DNA of 64,000 nucleotides from Deinandra increscens subsp. villosa (GCA_039602395.1 JBCNJP010000008.1:20973817-21037816), one strand, 5' to 3'. Positions 12,770 through 25,189 are shown, counted from the stretch's first letter. The notes: generated by a model not told the origin, from the sequence alone. Program-made: numbers and translations.

Positions 12770-12787
12770 TCCCCGGCAACGGCGCCA
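12770..12787 (-). other. Element B primer binding site (tRNA-Asp)
   Basis: Minus strand TGGCGCCGTTGCCGGGGA, six bases inside the 5' LTR border at 12794. This 18-base site is the one used by Athila elements (tRNA-Asp) and fixes the orientation of B. Confidence 0.92.
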
Positions 12788-12793
12788 AAAACT

Positions 12794-14428
12794 TGATGTG
12801 CTCGGAACGTACCTAAAAATGCTAATAAAAATTTAGACCTAAACCTAGACCTAAGACACACCTAATTTTACCGAAATAACCTAAACCGAACCGAACCCTA
12901 AGGCAGTGAACCTGTCGGATTATAGTAAAGCTAAGGCAAGACCGGAATATCGAACCTAGGACACTCTAAAGACAAGACTTAACCTAGACCTAGAAAATTG
13001 AAATACTGAGTAATTTTGGTTTTTGATTTGATTTGTGATTTAACTGGAATTAACTAATGCAACGAGCAAACAGACGAACGCAGGAAACCTTGGGGAAAAT
13101 CAAATGAGAGAAGGATATACCACCTAGACCTAGACTCGCAATCGACACTTAACTTTACCTCGGCTCTAACTAATCTGATGGTGGCTAGTTCACCTTTTAA
13201 GTTCTTCCTAGCTGACAATCCTAACGCTCGAACAGGAGTTCACCTTGCGGGTACATCCAACCTCAACTAAACCTAGCCACCCTCGAAACAATCTAAGGCA
13301 CCCTAAGCTAGCAGGAGCTACCACGAATCACTACGACTGACAAGAATTAGCAAGTTACCTAATTTCCTAGGGCATCCCTCTTCCGATGGCGATGTGATCC
13401 TATTCCACTAAGCAACCCAACTAACCTACCTAGCTATCACCTTCCGGCTTGTCTAATTAGGGCAGCAAATTGCAATCAAATAAACAATCATTAATCAACA
13501 CAATAGTTCAAGACGTCTCCTAACTATTCTATCGCAACCAACCCTAAAGCTAGCTACTTTAGACAAATTACCTAGACCGAAAGACATTCGAAGGTAAGGA
13601 GTGCATTAATCAACAATTCTAAATCCAATCACAATACACAAACGCATTCAATCATAGCAATCATGGGGTTTAATAGGAAAGTACATCAATCAATTAGTCA
13701 AAACCGAGAATAAAGTTAAAATATCAATTACTCATCACAACGGTCTAGATGGCATAATTAGTTTAGCCTACAATCATGGTCTGAAAAATAAACATCATAA
13801 AGTCTGGAACTTGATTCAAAAACATGATAGTAACTAATAGTTTAAAACGAAAACGAAGTAATTGGAAGAACCGGTGAATGATTTGTAGTGCAATTCCGAT
13901 CTCCCAATGCTTCTCCTTGATCCCAGCTCTCTTCTCCTCTGAAAAATCGCCCTTAATCGCTCTGGAATTCGTCTGCCGTTCGTGAATATCGAATTAGAAC
14001 CCTAAAATCGAATTTATACTCGAATTGCTTCTTTTGCGGGTTTTAGACCTCCAAGCGTATCGCTTAGAGGTATGTCCTCTCCAGGCGATACGCTTTCAGC
14101 TCATGTCGCGACAGTTTAGTCGGTCAAACCGACTTAAAGCTCCGTTGACTTTCTCCATCTAAGCGTATCGCTTACTGGTCATCAGGTTCCAGGCGATACG
14201 CCTGGACCTTCTTGTTCAGCTCTTTTCCTTCTTTTCTTGTTCCATCTTCTCACTTTCTACTCGTGGCCTCGGGAACTTCACCAAACTGCAAAACTTACAT
14301 AAAAACTATAAAAAGGACTCAAAGACACAACTTAAGTAAAACAAACTAAAACTAATGCAAACCGACTCAATTCAACTCAAATATAAACATAAAAGACCTC
14401 GGAAATGAGATGTGTTTGCAACACATCA
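12794..14428 (-). repeat. Element B 5' LTR
   Basis: 1635 bases, about 99% like 6368-7998. The four hairpin motifs occur again at about 14050-14205. The right edge CACATCA abuts the TCACT duplication at 14429. Confidence 0.95.
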
Positions 14429-14433
14429 TCACT

Positions 14434-15070
14434 GCTCTATCTCACAGCAAGCAGACCTGACATCATGTTTAGTGTCTGTTTATGTGCTAGATATCAGTGT
14501 CAACCAAAGGAATCACACATGTTAGCTATGAAGAGAATCTTTAGATATCTTAAAGGACAACCAAAGCTTGGGTTGTGGTATCCAAAGAACTCAGATTTTT
14601 CCTTCAAAGCTTACACTGATAGTGATTATGCTGGATGCAACTTGGACAAGAAGTCTACTTCAGGAGGATGTCAATTTTTGGGAGAAAGACTTGTGTCTTG
14701 GCAATGCAAGAAGCAAACCTGCGTGTCTACTTCTACTGCTGAGGCTGAATACATTGCTGCATCAAGCTGCTGCAGTCAAGTCTTATGGATACAGAATCAA
14801 ATGTTGGATTATGGCATCAAATTCATGGAGACTCCTATTCTTGCAGATAACAACAGTGCTATTTCAATCACAAAGAACCCTGTTCAACACTCAAAGGCAA
14901 AACACATTGATATCAGGTACCATTTTATTAGAGATTGTGCTGAGAAACACTTGATTAGAATGGTCAAAGTTCATACAGATCAACAATTGGCTGATCTGTT
15001 TACCAAAGCATTTGATGAAGCTAGATTTTTCTATCTCATTAGTGCCATTGGTATGATGAATTTTGACTAA
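14434..15070 (+). pseudogene. pol: Element A pol, last part: end of RT and RNase H
   Basis: Resumes in the frame left at 6367 once one TCACT copy is discounted, so B caused no other change. RNase H signature residues are visible: YTDSDYAG with STSG after it, STAEAEYIA, ADNNSAI and the KHIDIRYHFIRD helix. The domain would degrade the RNA of the RNA/DNA hybrid during reverse transcription. The stop is TAA at 15068-15070. Confidence 0.92.
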
Positions 15071-15821
15071 TTTAAACTATTTTTCACAATTCTAATAAAA
15101 GGGAGACATGTGCTCAAAAAGCCCGTCTCTTGATACAAAAAGAAAATGAAAATGAAAATCTTTAGTGTTAATTAGACAACATTTCAGTTCATAGTCAGTA
15201 ACTGCTAATAAAACTATGAATAATTAACACAAATTTTCGAAAATCATGTGTTTTGGATTTCCGATTCAAGTTCAAGCTTAACCTGAGAAAACAACTTTTG
15301 AAATTCACCGAGTGAACTTCAACCGGAAAAATGTTTTAAAAAGATGTGGAAATTTATTTAAAAAAAAAACAATTCTTTCAAACGAAAAAATTGTCCGCTT
15401 GATGTTCAGACGGAAGAATTTTTGTTTTTAAAATAAAGGAGAAAATGGGTTCCGTTTGAACTTCCGGGTCAACAAAGTCAATCTTTCATTTAATTACCCG
15501 GAAGGCACAATTTTCTAAACGGATATACATTTATTTACCCATTGAATTTTTAACTGCTTTAAATCCGAGGTTTCAGTAAATTAACTTTTGGATAAGGACA
15601 CGCTTTACCCAGTTGTACCGTCCAACCTATAAAGCACCTATCCCATCAGTCACTGAACCGTCGATTTTTAACCTCTCTCCTCCGCGTCAGCACTGAAAAA
15701 GGTAAAAAGCTCTAATTTACCGTCAGTTTCCCCATTTCCATCATTCCCATTCCGAAATTACTCCAAATTTCTCTCAAACCCTCTCCGACAAACATTCGGA
15801 AATCGTCAACCTGCGTCAGCA
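15071..15821 (+). other. Spacer between pol and third ORF of element A
   Basis: About 750 bases with no coding sense. A short stem GAGAC/GTCTC stands near 15113-15134, next to AAAAGGGAGAC, possibly a second purine tract. Motifs of the TTCAACCGGAA / TTCCGGTTGAA type occur at about 15315, 15395, 15450 and 15465. Confidence 0.6.
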
Positions 15822-18800
15822 ATGGCTCCCAAGGGGAAGGCAAGTGGCAAGCGGCCCATCAGTGACTCCAAGTTTCCTGTAGTACACAATCTTGTGGCGT
15901 ATCTAGAGCCACCGAGCAAAACAGACATCTACAACGAAATGATTGACTTCATCAAGAGTTCTCATCTTCACCATGCGCTTACTGTAGAAGCGGAAATTTT
16001 TTAAGAAATACTCGAGGATTTTTGGTTACACGCTAGGGTTACTAAAAGGGCGAATGGTAGTGAAGCGATTGTGTCAGCTGTACAAGGAAAGGAAGTAGAA
16101 ATTGATGAGGCAAAGGTGCGAAATCTGCTGAAATTAAAGGATGAAGGAGGATATGAAACGGTTGATCACACCAAATATCTCCGTTTGTTCAGAAATATTG
16201 GTTACGGTGGTTCGCTGCAAAGCAAAACCATCAAGAAAGGGCAGTTTCCATACAAGTGGAGATTTCTTGCACATACACTTCTGGTATGTTTGTCCCCAAA
16301 GAAGGGAGGATTTGATGAACTCTCCAGCGAGCAAGCTTCTGCTTTCTTCGCTATTGTAAAAGGTGAAAACTTTAACTTTTCAAAACTCATTTTTCAAGCC
16401 CTAAAATCAAATGTCAATTCTGAATATATTTACCTGTATCCTAGATTTTTGACTTACATTCTCAAAGAAGAGTACCCCCACATAGTTTGGCTAGGTACAA
16501 TTTTGCATCAAAAACTTCTGAATGAGAAAACCTTTTCAAACCTTGCTTTAAACAGATCTCCATTTCTTGGAAGGGACACTGACCACCCCTTACCAATTCC
16601 AAGGCAGTTTTCTGATGAACCTGCTACATCAGAGGTTCAACCGGAAACTGTAGGAGTGACTGAGCTCCCTGCTCAAATTGACAGGACTGTAGACCTAACA
16701 GTTACTGATCCCACATCTGTCCCTGCTTCCTCAACACTAAAAAACTTTCAATCCAGAAAGAGGGAAGCACAGAATCAATCTACCACTGCCACCTCCTCAA
16801 CTGAAACTCCTCCTGTCACTTTCTAAAGACAGAGACAAGTGGTCACTAGGTCTCCTCCACCTAGTGCCACCACCCAACCCGAAGCTTCTAACCCCGCTCC
16901 AGGCAAAAAGTCCAAGCGGAAACTTGTCAAATTGCGATTCTCTCTTAGGGACGAACCCTCATTTGAGGTGGAGTCATTAGAAGCAGATGCACAATCCCCA
17001 TCTGGACATATGTCACCACTTCAACCCCAATCACCCAGGAGTGACAGTGCTATCAATCTTGGCTTAAATGAAGGTGTTATTAACTCACCTGCCACATCAC
17101 ATGAGAACATCCTGATAAGCCAGGACCCTGCAGCACTGAACCCACACTCCTTACTGGAGGTGAATCTCGGGAGTACTGATGAGATTCATGCGGAAAGGGC
17201 TGCTGCTGCCCAGGGATCCCCACTGGACCCTGGTGTCAGCAGTAACATCAATAAGACCCAATTCGCGGCAATCTTCTCTGAATCAGCACTTAAAGTTCCT
17301 TCAATGGAACCAAGAGTTGTTGTGACAGATGAAGAGAATCCCACGTGCCAAGAAGCCATGGGTACCACTACTGATCAATCTAGGATTGATAGCTTGGTTT
17401 CGTCCAAGGATGCTGGCAAAAAGCCAGTTGAGGACAGTTTTTCACTACCTGAATTGACGAATTTGTACCTATCTCTTCAAGCACAAGTTGATACTCTAAA
17501 TACAACTGTTGCCAAACTGGTAAAAGTTACTCCAACTGATGCTGAAGCAGGTCCTTCAACCCTTCACAGTGATGCTAATGAAGCTGTAATAGCTAAAGAA
17601 GCTGATACTGTCAAATTGGGGGAGAAGATGCCCTCAAGTCCTGTCATTACAGAGATTGAAGAAGATCGGAGGATACCAGCTGAAGTCAGAGCCACTGCTT
17701 GTCAAAAAATTTGCATAAATCCTTTTGGTGTTGAAGAGTGTTGGGCCAACATCAAAAGCAGTCAATTGATTGCTATCTCACCTTTTGAGGATCCCAACCT
17801 CACAGAGCTGGTTCAATCTTCGATGTTGATTGCTGGTGCTCTACCTGAGCACATCAACATGATCACTACACTTCTGAAAGATGTTATATTTCCGGCTGAA
17901 AGAGCCAGTGATCACAATAAGGCAACTGAAGACAGCGCTGCAACCACTGTAGTTGCTACAATCTCTGAAGGAGAAGACGAGAATCCTATTGGTGAAGATG
18001 AAGGGACAGAGGTGTTGGAAGTTGCTGATATAGAATCTGAAGTCACCAAACCCCAGGTGGTGACTGAAGATCAATCTGATGTCCAAGCGGAAGTTCAGGC
18101 GGAAGTGTTTGTGGAAGCTGAGAATATTGTTCAACCAGAAACCCATTCAATTGCCCAGGTGGAAACTTCTGGCCCTGGCAATTCAGTTGTTGGTGTTAAT
18201 GTGTCTACTGAACCAACTGAGGTTCAACCGGAAGAAAGGAGTAATGCTGAAATAGCAGAAATGGCTGAAACCCTCATAACCCTAAGGAGCACTGAACCAA
18301 TCCAAGCGGAAGAACCTGTTCATGCTGAAGTTCCTAAAACAATTCAACAGGTGGTTCAAACTCCAGAGGCTGAAGCTATACAGAAGATGGTAGAGGATGC
18401 CAAGAGAATAGCAGAGGATGAGAGGCTTGCTAAAGAAATTCAAGAGGAATTTGATCTTTACATGCAAAATTCTGTTTTTGAAAATTTATTGGAAGAGACA
18501 AAGACCAGGTCTTTCAACTGGAGAATGAAGGATTATGATTTAGATGCTGTGACTGAAGCCGATAGGCAGAGGCTAATCTCCATTGCCTCTCACTTGCCTA
18601 CCAAGCTGGTAAAGAGTGATGAGAATTATCAACTGTTGAAAAGGGTAAAAATGGCATTTGTGGTCAGAAACATAAGAACTGAAGAAGAGGTAGCTCAAAT
18701 GAAAGTCAAAGAACTATGCCAAGTGATTGACTCAATTTTTCATAAGCTAAAAGGATATATAGCTGCTGTCAACCCAAAGCTTGTGATGCCTACACCCTCA

Positions 18801-19913
18801 GAGCTCACCTCAGGTATGTCAACTCACAAAAATGTTAAACCTGAGATCACTAATGATGCAGATATCCCTCCTCCACCTTCCTTCATATATGATCCAAACC
18901 CTATGCCTACATCAGTTCCATCCCTTCTACAGTATCTAGCCATCATTCCATACCAACCTCCCAAAATCTCCAAGAAAGTGTCCGCCAAACTTGCCAATCC
19001 AAAATTCAGAGCTGATAATTTCACACCCATCATTCATTTCAAAAAGAAGCCTCATCCTACTATGGATTTTTCTGATATCTTTCCACCTACCCCACCTTCT
19101 AGCCCAACTCCTGAAACCAGTAAACCACCTTCACAAACCTCACTTCCTCCACTCACCATCAATGAACCCTCCACCACCATCACCAAACCTACTGAAGTCC
19201 AGGCTGGCCATTCTTCATCTGACAGAGGCAAGAAACCCATTGTGCCAGAAACTACTGTTGACTCTGATGAAGATAGATCGGTCAGGAAGAGAAAGCTGGT
19301 GCATGCCAAGAGTAAAAGATATCAAAAACAAAAGAGAAGAGCTCCACCCAGCAAAAGACAAATTGTGGGTTGGACAATGGATGAAGCCACATTTGATTTC
19401 ACTTTTACTATGGACAGTGGCATAACTCAAGTGGTAAATGTTCGCAAGGCAACTTCTCAACTCACTCTGCAGCAAATGACAAACATCATTCTAAAACTCA
19501 GAGAAATTATGAATCCTTCAAGAGCAGAGCACATGTTAAGGCTTGTCATTGAGCCAACTGTGCTGGAATGTGGAATGCTCTACCGAAGCAATTTAGATGA
19601 TGAATCAGCAGGAGAAGAAGAAGAAATGCCCACCAGCAAAATAAAATTTATCATTTGGGAAGAGGAGGAGAAGCTATTCTATGTTCATAGAGCTGATTGC
19701 ACCTTTACAATCCATGAGTCTATTTCTGTTCAAGAAGAATGGAACGAAATGGACTGGGATTCAATTAAACACGCAAAGGTGACCAAAACAAACTCCAAAG
19801 AGCTATCTCAGAATCTTGATGCCAGCGTCAGAACTACGGACAAGTTGAACAAGCTGAAGAAGATTTTTGGGTACAAGTCAATTTTGAAGAAGAACTTTGA
19901 CTTAGAAAAATAA
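15822..19913 (+). pseudogene. Element A third ORF (SIRE-type, once called envelope-like), two in-frame stops
   Basis: One frame of 1364 codons from the ATG at 15822, broken by TAA at 16002-16004 and TAA at 16824-16826. The N-terminal ~330 residues (basic MAPKGKASGKRP start, then a helical domain with a KWRFLAHTLL segment and YPRFLTYIL) resemble the third-ORF proteins I remember from Asteraceae copia elements. The middle is acidic and rich in VQPE/VQAE repeats that are encoded by the element's repeated DNA motif. A coiled coil lies near codons 850-890, and a basic run (KRKLVHAKSKRYQKQKRR) near codon 1155 could be a nuclear signal. I see no signal peptide or membrane segment, which argues against an envelope role. 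Function unknown. Confidence 0.75.
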
Positions 19914-19925
19914 TTTGACAGCATC

Positions 19926-19939
19926 AGCTTAGGGGTGAT
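19926..19939 (+). other. Element A polypurine tract
   Basis: AGCTTAGGGGTGAT directly before the 3' LTR start TGTAAGGA. It is weakly purine-rich but stands where the corresponding tracts of D (AAGGGGAAGAT before TGTAAG) and the LTR at 57519 stand. Confidence 0.55.
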
Positions 19940-20576
19940 TGTAAGGAACTTTAGTTTTGAAGTTTTCCGGCTGAACTCTAGTTTTGACAGTCCCGGCTGA
20001 AGTTGAAGCGGAACTACAACTTCAAGCGGAACAACAAGTTCAAACGGAAAGAAGCAGTTTTGTCACTTAGTGAATATTCCGGGTGAACTCGATTATCCAT
20101 CAGATAATGAGTTCAACCTGACTTTTCCTGGGAAGTCTTTTCAGCAGTCCCATCCTGCAAAAGCTTCTCGTATGCTTCTACATCTGCCCAAGCCGCTCTC
20201 CAAAAGTAGATTGTTGCTGTCAACACGCAAGTCGTCTCAAATGTCGAAGTATATTCTTTTGGTAGCTTAGATTTGACTTTGTAATGTACGGTCTAGATTA
20301 GATCACATGAGATCAATGGCTGTGATTGATCTCATCTGCAATCTTAGTTTACACATCGGTGTGGTTATCACTTGTAATATTGTAGCTTTGAGTTAATGCA
20401 AATAGTGCCGAATATTCGATATTTCATTGTCTCTACTATTTTGCAAATCAAGCCTTTACATTATACAAGAGTTTAACATTGCTTAAGAAAAGTAAAATAT
20501 AACTTAATTCCGCAAGGTTATATTTGCAAGTAAAGTGAATGGTTTAAGTTTAACTCTGACTTATATCGATCCTACA
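19940..20576 (+). repeat. Element A 3' LTR
   Basis: 637 bases from TGTAAGGA to TCCTACA. The upstream part (19967-20090) carries at least five variants of the TTCAACCGGAA motif in both orientations. The 18-base segment with the TATA box of the 5' copy is missing at about 20341, so this copy could not act as a downstream promoter in the usual way. Confidence 0.85.
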
Positions 20577-21028
20577 TCTTTTTGACTTTTTGAAATTTTA
20601 ATATCAAAACACACTGAAAATCTTTTTAATTTTTTCAAATACAAACCATAAATGCAATACAGAAATGAAATACTGAATCACACACTATTTTTGTCTTTTG
20701 TGAGAAAGATCATAACTTGGGATCATATTGGTCATGACATGCTGAATTACACTTCAATTTCAATTATTTTAGCACATAAGTCATGTCGATTATTGGTATA
20801 ATTTGTCCATCATAAACTCAGGCACAATCATACTCATATCATCTGGATATGTTATTGTATTGATTAAGTTTGCTTTGACCAGTGTACCCCACACTATCAG
20901 ACATACTCAGATATGATTTTGCTTTTATAACACACTTTGTGATTTCATTTGTGATTTTATCACATAATGATTGTATTCATGAATCAGTCAACTGTGTTCC
21001 ATGCAAAAAGAAATAAGAACGTTAAATT

Positions 21029-21180
21029 GTATAACCCAACAACAATCAGGTCGGTACTCCCGTGCACGCAGAGAAAGTCCGATGAGTTATACGAAACACC
21101 AAAGAAAACTAAGCAGAATGTTAAACGAACAACGATCAGGTCGGTCTTGTGGACACGCAGAGAAAGTCCGATCGTTTGAC
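21029..21180 (-). other. Element G: two tandem structured hairpins in 3' region
   Basis: Hairpin 1 at 21029-21092 (outer arms GTATAACCC / GAGTTATAC) and hairpin 2 at 21120-21180 (GTTAAACGA / TCGTTTGAC). Both enclose the core AGGTCGG...ACGCAGAGAAAGTCCGAT (+ strand view). C2 and E have three units; the third has been lost here. Confidence 0.65.
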
Positions 21181-21525
21181 AAAATAAAGAAAATCAAACA
21201 AGTTTAAATCTTTGCAAAATGAACACATGTATACACAGTGACTTCTCATTTCATTTTCACATATCTTTTCTTGATATATCATGAGATATACATCAAGATG
21301 TTGTCCACTTGGTCAAGCAATAGTATTTTAATGTTTATCACATCAGAATACTTTCAGGTTTAACGCCGAGCCTACCAAGCACATCGAACAATGATCTTAT
21401 GGCTTTTTCATCTAATTTATCCATGAGCCAGACACGAAAGCCAATGTACCATCATTTCCCAAATATGTCGGATCAATTTCTCAATCTTTAATGTTTGTTT
21501 TTGTATTTTTCCATTTTTCTTCCCC

Positions 21526-21562
21526 TTAAAATGAAAACTCTATTTTTGGATTTTCATTTTAA
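21526..21562 (-). other. Element G: A/T hairpin in 3' region
   Basis: Perfect 12-base inverted repeat TTAAAATGAAAA (21526-21537) / TTTTCATTTTAA (21551-21562). The same hairpin occurs in C2 and E, each time beside a run of purines (transcript strand). Confidence 0.6.
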
Positions 21563-21828
21563 CACAAACAAAAACACAAAGACGCTATTTTTTTTTGGTT
21601 TTTCAATTTTCTCCCCCTAAACTACATACGGAATGTAAAAAGAAAGAAAATTGACCAATCGATACTGATACCGTGCAGTTTTTAAACTTTCAGAAAAACT
21701 TTCAGGTTGAAATATGGATCATTCAATTTAAGTTAAGCAGGAGACTCCACTATCAGTAACTGCTTGAAGCTTGAACTTCACAATCACCAATAGATCTTCT
21801 AGAAGAAACCTGCACACTGGTATAAAAA

Positions 21829-24800
21829 TTAGTATTCAAATGACCCGAAGCACACAGCTTCTAGTCGACCAGTGTCTTCCACAAAATCAGTTGCAGCATT
21901 GGTAGCCAACTTAGGTCGCCACTGCATTTTTGCTTTTTCACTGTTAACTGAGTCATCATCACATGATGAACCACCAACACTTGAATCAAATTTAAAAAAT
22001 TGTTTCTTTTTAGATTTTAATGTAAATGGTGTTGACTCAGTAAAAATTCTACCTGATTTATCAATAATGGTGGCAGATTTGTTTGAAAATGATCTTTTTG
22101 CAATTTCAGGACAATCTTTTTCCATGTGTCCCTTTCGGAGACACTGATAGCACAAACGATAAGATCGTTGAGAAGTGAGTTGTCCTGGAACGCATTATAC
22201 TTATCATCAGACTCAAATGCATCATAAAAATAATTATCAAAAACCTGTAAACGATTGGAATGAACCCATTTAGAAGTAGGACTTCGAGGAGTAGAATTGG
22301 ATCCAGATGATGAAAACTCATTAACTTTGTGAGCATCTCGAGACGAACTGTCAGACGAAACCTTCTTCTGAATCTTCCCTCCAAAAGTTTTTTCCATTGT
22401 AGACATGAACACTTGAGCCAAATAATAGATTTGTTCCAAGCTTGTGTCTTTCTTTTCCTTTGGAACTTTCTGGGGCATATTCTTCTGGACAGGCTTCACA
22501 AACTTCTTACCTTTACTACCTAAACCCGACTGTTTGTAACCAGGTAGTTTTGATAAATCTATTTGAGAACTCGACGAACCAGCTTTAGCAGCTTGATTGA
22601 AAGATGCTTTAATATCCTTCAACTTGTTTGCTTCCACCAACTTAGGAGCAGCTTGTTCTTCATGCACCTGCTTTTCATCGTTTTCCACTTGTTTGCCAAC
22701 AGAACCAACTCCCTCTTCTGAAATCAATCCACTAGAAACAAACTTTGTTGTGAATTTATCAACCAAACTCTCCTCATTTTCCACTTTCTCCTTTGACTTC
22801 TTTGAAATTTTCAAATCAGACTTCGTAGTAGCAAACTTAGAATAATCACCAGTTACTTTAGAAGATTTGACATTAGCCAAAGGATCAGTTTGAACCAATG
22901 GAGTTACTTTAGAAGATTTGACATTAGCCAGAGGATCAGTTTGAACCAATGGAGGTGGTAACTGATTGAATTCTTCACCGCCAAACACTCTTTTGAAATT
23001 CTCATCATTGCATAAATAACTTGTGAACGAATGTGAATTCTTCAAATTATTTAGTTGACGATTTAAATCCAGAACTTAAACGTTTAGATCTGATATTCTT
23101 TTCTGAGCTTCACCCAAAGCCTTTTCTGATTCTATCAACTGTTCTGAAACTCTGTTAGATAAAGACTTTTCTCTTCTCACTTTATCATGAGCAGCAAACA
23201 TCTCTTGTGTGACCTTTTCCACCTTTCCTTGATAAATCTCTACATTTCTTGTCAACAATTTGTTTTCTTTTGTCAAATCAGTGACTTTTTCTTGGAAGTT
23301 TGACTGGAGGACTCGATAATCATTATTCGAAACCAAAATTTTATCATAAGCTTTCTGAAGTTCAAAATTAGTAACCAGAAGCGATTCCACTCGTGCTTTT
23401 GATTTCTTATATAATGCATCAAAATCTCCAACAGCATCCTTTGCTTCGAATTCCCACTTTTTAACTTTTTTAACTAACTTAGCATTTTCATGTTGTAACT
23501 TCACGATCTGTTCGTTATTGACACTAACCATCTCTTCCAATCGTGCTTTTAGCTCTAAAACATCATCTATCAACACCTTCTTTTCTTTTTCCAACATGAC
23601 ATTAGCTTTGAAAATTTCATCAGAAGTTTCACACTTTCTTTTGTAATCTTCCATCTCTTCCTCTTTCTTCTCATATTCAACAACCAACCTTTCCTTTTCA
23701 GAAATCAATTCTTGAATCTTTCTGTCTTTTTAGCACAAAATTCACAAGTTGACTCATATCCACTAACTTCAGAATCACTTGTTTCAGATGTATTTGTCTC
23801 AGATTCAAATCCACTCGATTCAACCTCGATATTAGCCATTAATCCATAACTTTCTGAAGAGTGGACTACAAATGCAGATTCATCTGGAAAATCTGTAGCC
23901 CAATCATAACCTCCCTCAGTCACTAGAGCTTTTGCCTCTTTATTATGATCATGATTATCCGAATTACTTGGTTTAGAAGCAGATTGCTTGCATTCTCGAG
24001 CAAAATGTCCCAATTTAGAACATTTGTAACATTTGAGTTTGGACTTATCAAAACCCAGTATGGCTCCTCCCATAACAGAATTCTTGCCATGTTTTCTCAT
24101 AATCGTCTTCCTTTTTCAACAGTCATAGCTAACTGCCTATCCAAGTCCAATTTATTTAACTGATCTTCATCCATCTGTTTTAGATCCCCCGGAACCAAAC
24201 CAGAATTACCAATTTGACTAAATATGGATCCAGACGAAGATGATATGAACGCACATAACAAAGCAGCTAGATCTTCAGTTGCTTGATTAGAAGTAGATTT
24301 GCTTGATGATCTATCAGGAGTAGTAAAACTGCAACCCGAAGAATAACGAGTGTTTTCAGACTTTCCAGCAAGAAAAGCTGTTACTGGTGGATTACTACTT
24401 GAAATAGAATGTGACTTTGTTTTAGCATGAATAGTAGCAGAATTCTCCCCAAAATACATTTCAGGATTCTGAACAGATGGTGTTGCTGACTTTTTCACAA
24501 GTAATTCCATTTCCCGAGCTTGTAATTTGCTTATCAGCTGATTGAATGTCCAACTTGAGTAATTTGGATCATTAGACAACATCATCACAAAATTCTCCCA
24601 CTTTTCGGGTAGAGCTTCCAGAAATTTCTCCTTTAATTCATCATTTTCTTTCTTCACACCTACAATATCAAGTTCATTGATCAAATGTGAAAACCTTGCA
24701 ATAAAATATGTGATCTTCTCATTCTCACAAAGCCCGAAATTATCAAACTCTTTCTTCAAAACTTTCTTTCGACTATTCTTGTACTGATCATTACGCTCAC

Positions 24801-25182
24801 ATCTTTCCTTAATAGCATCCCATAATTGTTTCGAAGTTGGAAAATTCTTAAACTGATGCATCAAATCTTTAGGTAATGCCATCGTGAGAAAACTATAAGT
24901 TTTCTTTTCTCTTGAAAACACCTTCTTTTCTTCAGGATCAAAATCACTTATCGACTTTGGTAATGTATTAGCAATCAATGGATACTCATATTGTGTTTCA
25001 ATCGGAATCCAACAATCAACATCTTGGGAGTATATGTAAGATTCAAATCTTTTCTTCCAGCTATGATAATCTTCCAACCGAAGTAATTTAGGAACTTTCT
25101 GGGTTGTTCCAATCTCGTTATCATAGTTCAACATAGCTTGCATTGATGATTGAACAGCTGAAAATGCGTGAAAATCGCTCAT
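21829..25182 (-). pseudogene. gag: Element G gag, several lesions
   Basis: Starts MSDFHAFSAVQSSMQ at 25182. Order on the minus strand: capsid-type domain (25182 to about 24400), zinc knuckle CYKCSKLGHFAREC (about 24020), long coiled coil (about 23700-23080), a low-complexity Lys/Ser region, a second knuckle CYQCLRKGHMEKDC (about 22150) and the tail FGSFEY with stop at 21829. Lesions: one-base shifts near 24101 and 23735, an in-frame TAA near 23077 and a shift near 22150. A 51-base unit is duplicated at 22852-22953, repeating 17 residues. The frame also reads open upstream of 25182 into element H. Confidence 0.8.
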
Positions 25183-25189
25183 TTTGAAA

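Larger units (their letters stand above)
6368..14428 (-). mobile_element. Element B: non-autonomous Athila-like Ty3/gypsy element (gag-protease only)
   Basis: Flanked by a perfect 5-base target duplication TCACT (6363-6367 and 14429-14433). LTRs start TGATGTG and end CACATCA, an exact 7-base terminal inverted repeat. On the minus strand the order is LTR (12794-14428), tRNA-Asp primer site, gag with a DLGASINVMP protease, about 1.8 kb without coding, purine tract and LTR (6368-7998). No reverse transcriptase, RNase H or integrase is present, which matches the TR-GAG class of gag-only gypsy elements reported in plants; it would depend on enzymes from a complete relative. I see about 17 substitutions between the LTRs (around 1%). 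Confidence 0.93.
1..20576 (+). mobile_element. Element A: SIRE-like Ty1/copia LTR retrotransposon, nearly complete, with nested insertion
   Basis: Order seen on the + strand: partial 5' LTR, tRNA-Met primer site, gag, protease-integrase-RT-RNase H (the copia order, integrase before RT), a long third ORF, polypurine tract and 3' LTR. A large third ORF after pol is known from the SIRE/Maximus lineage of plant copia elements. The first ~260 bases of the 5' LTR lie left of the window. Over the 377 comparable LTR bases the two copies differ by 2 substitutions plus one 18-base deletion, so the insertion is fairly young, yet gag, pol and the third ORF all carry stops or shifts and pol holds element B. 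The base run after the 3' LTR (20577 on) matches the 3' region of element G, so A inserted into G; the right-hand target copy should be TCTTT. Confidence 0.9.
20577..25182 (-). mobile_element. Element G: gag-only copia remnant, minus strand
   Basis: Its 3' region (20577-21828) and gag (21829-25182) match elements C2 and E in order and content: tandem hairpins, the TTAAAATGAAAA stem and the gag tail GRxEAxxFGSF. No pol is present between the gag end and the 3' region. Element A interrupts the 3' region, so the 3' LTR of G must lie left of the window. Its own 5' LTR and primer site are missing; the gag start at 25182 is joined to element H. Confidence 0.75.
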
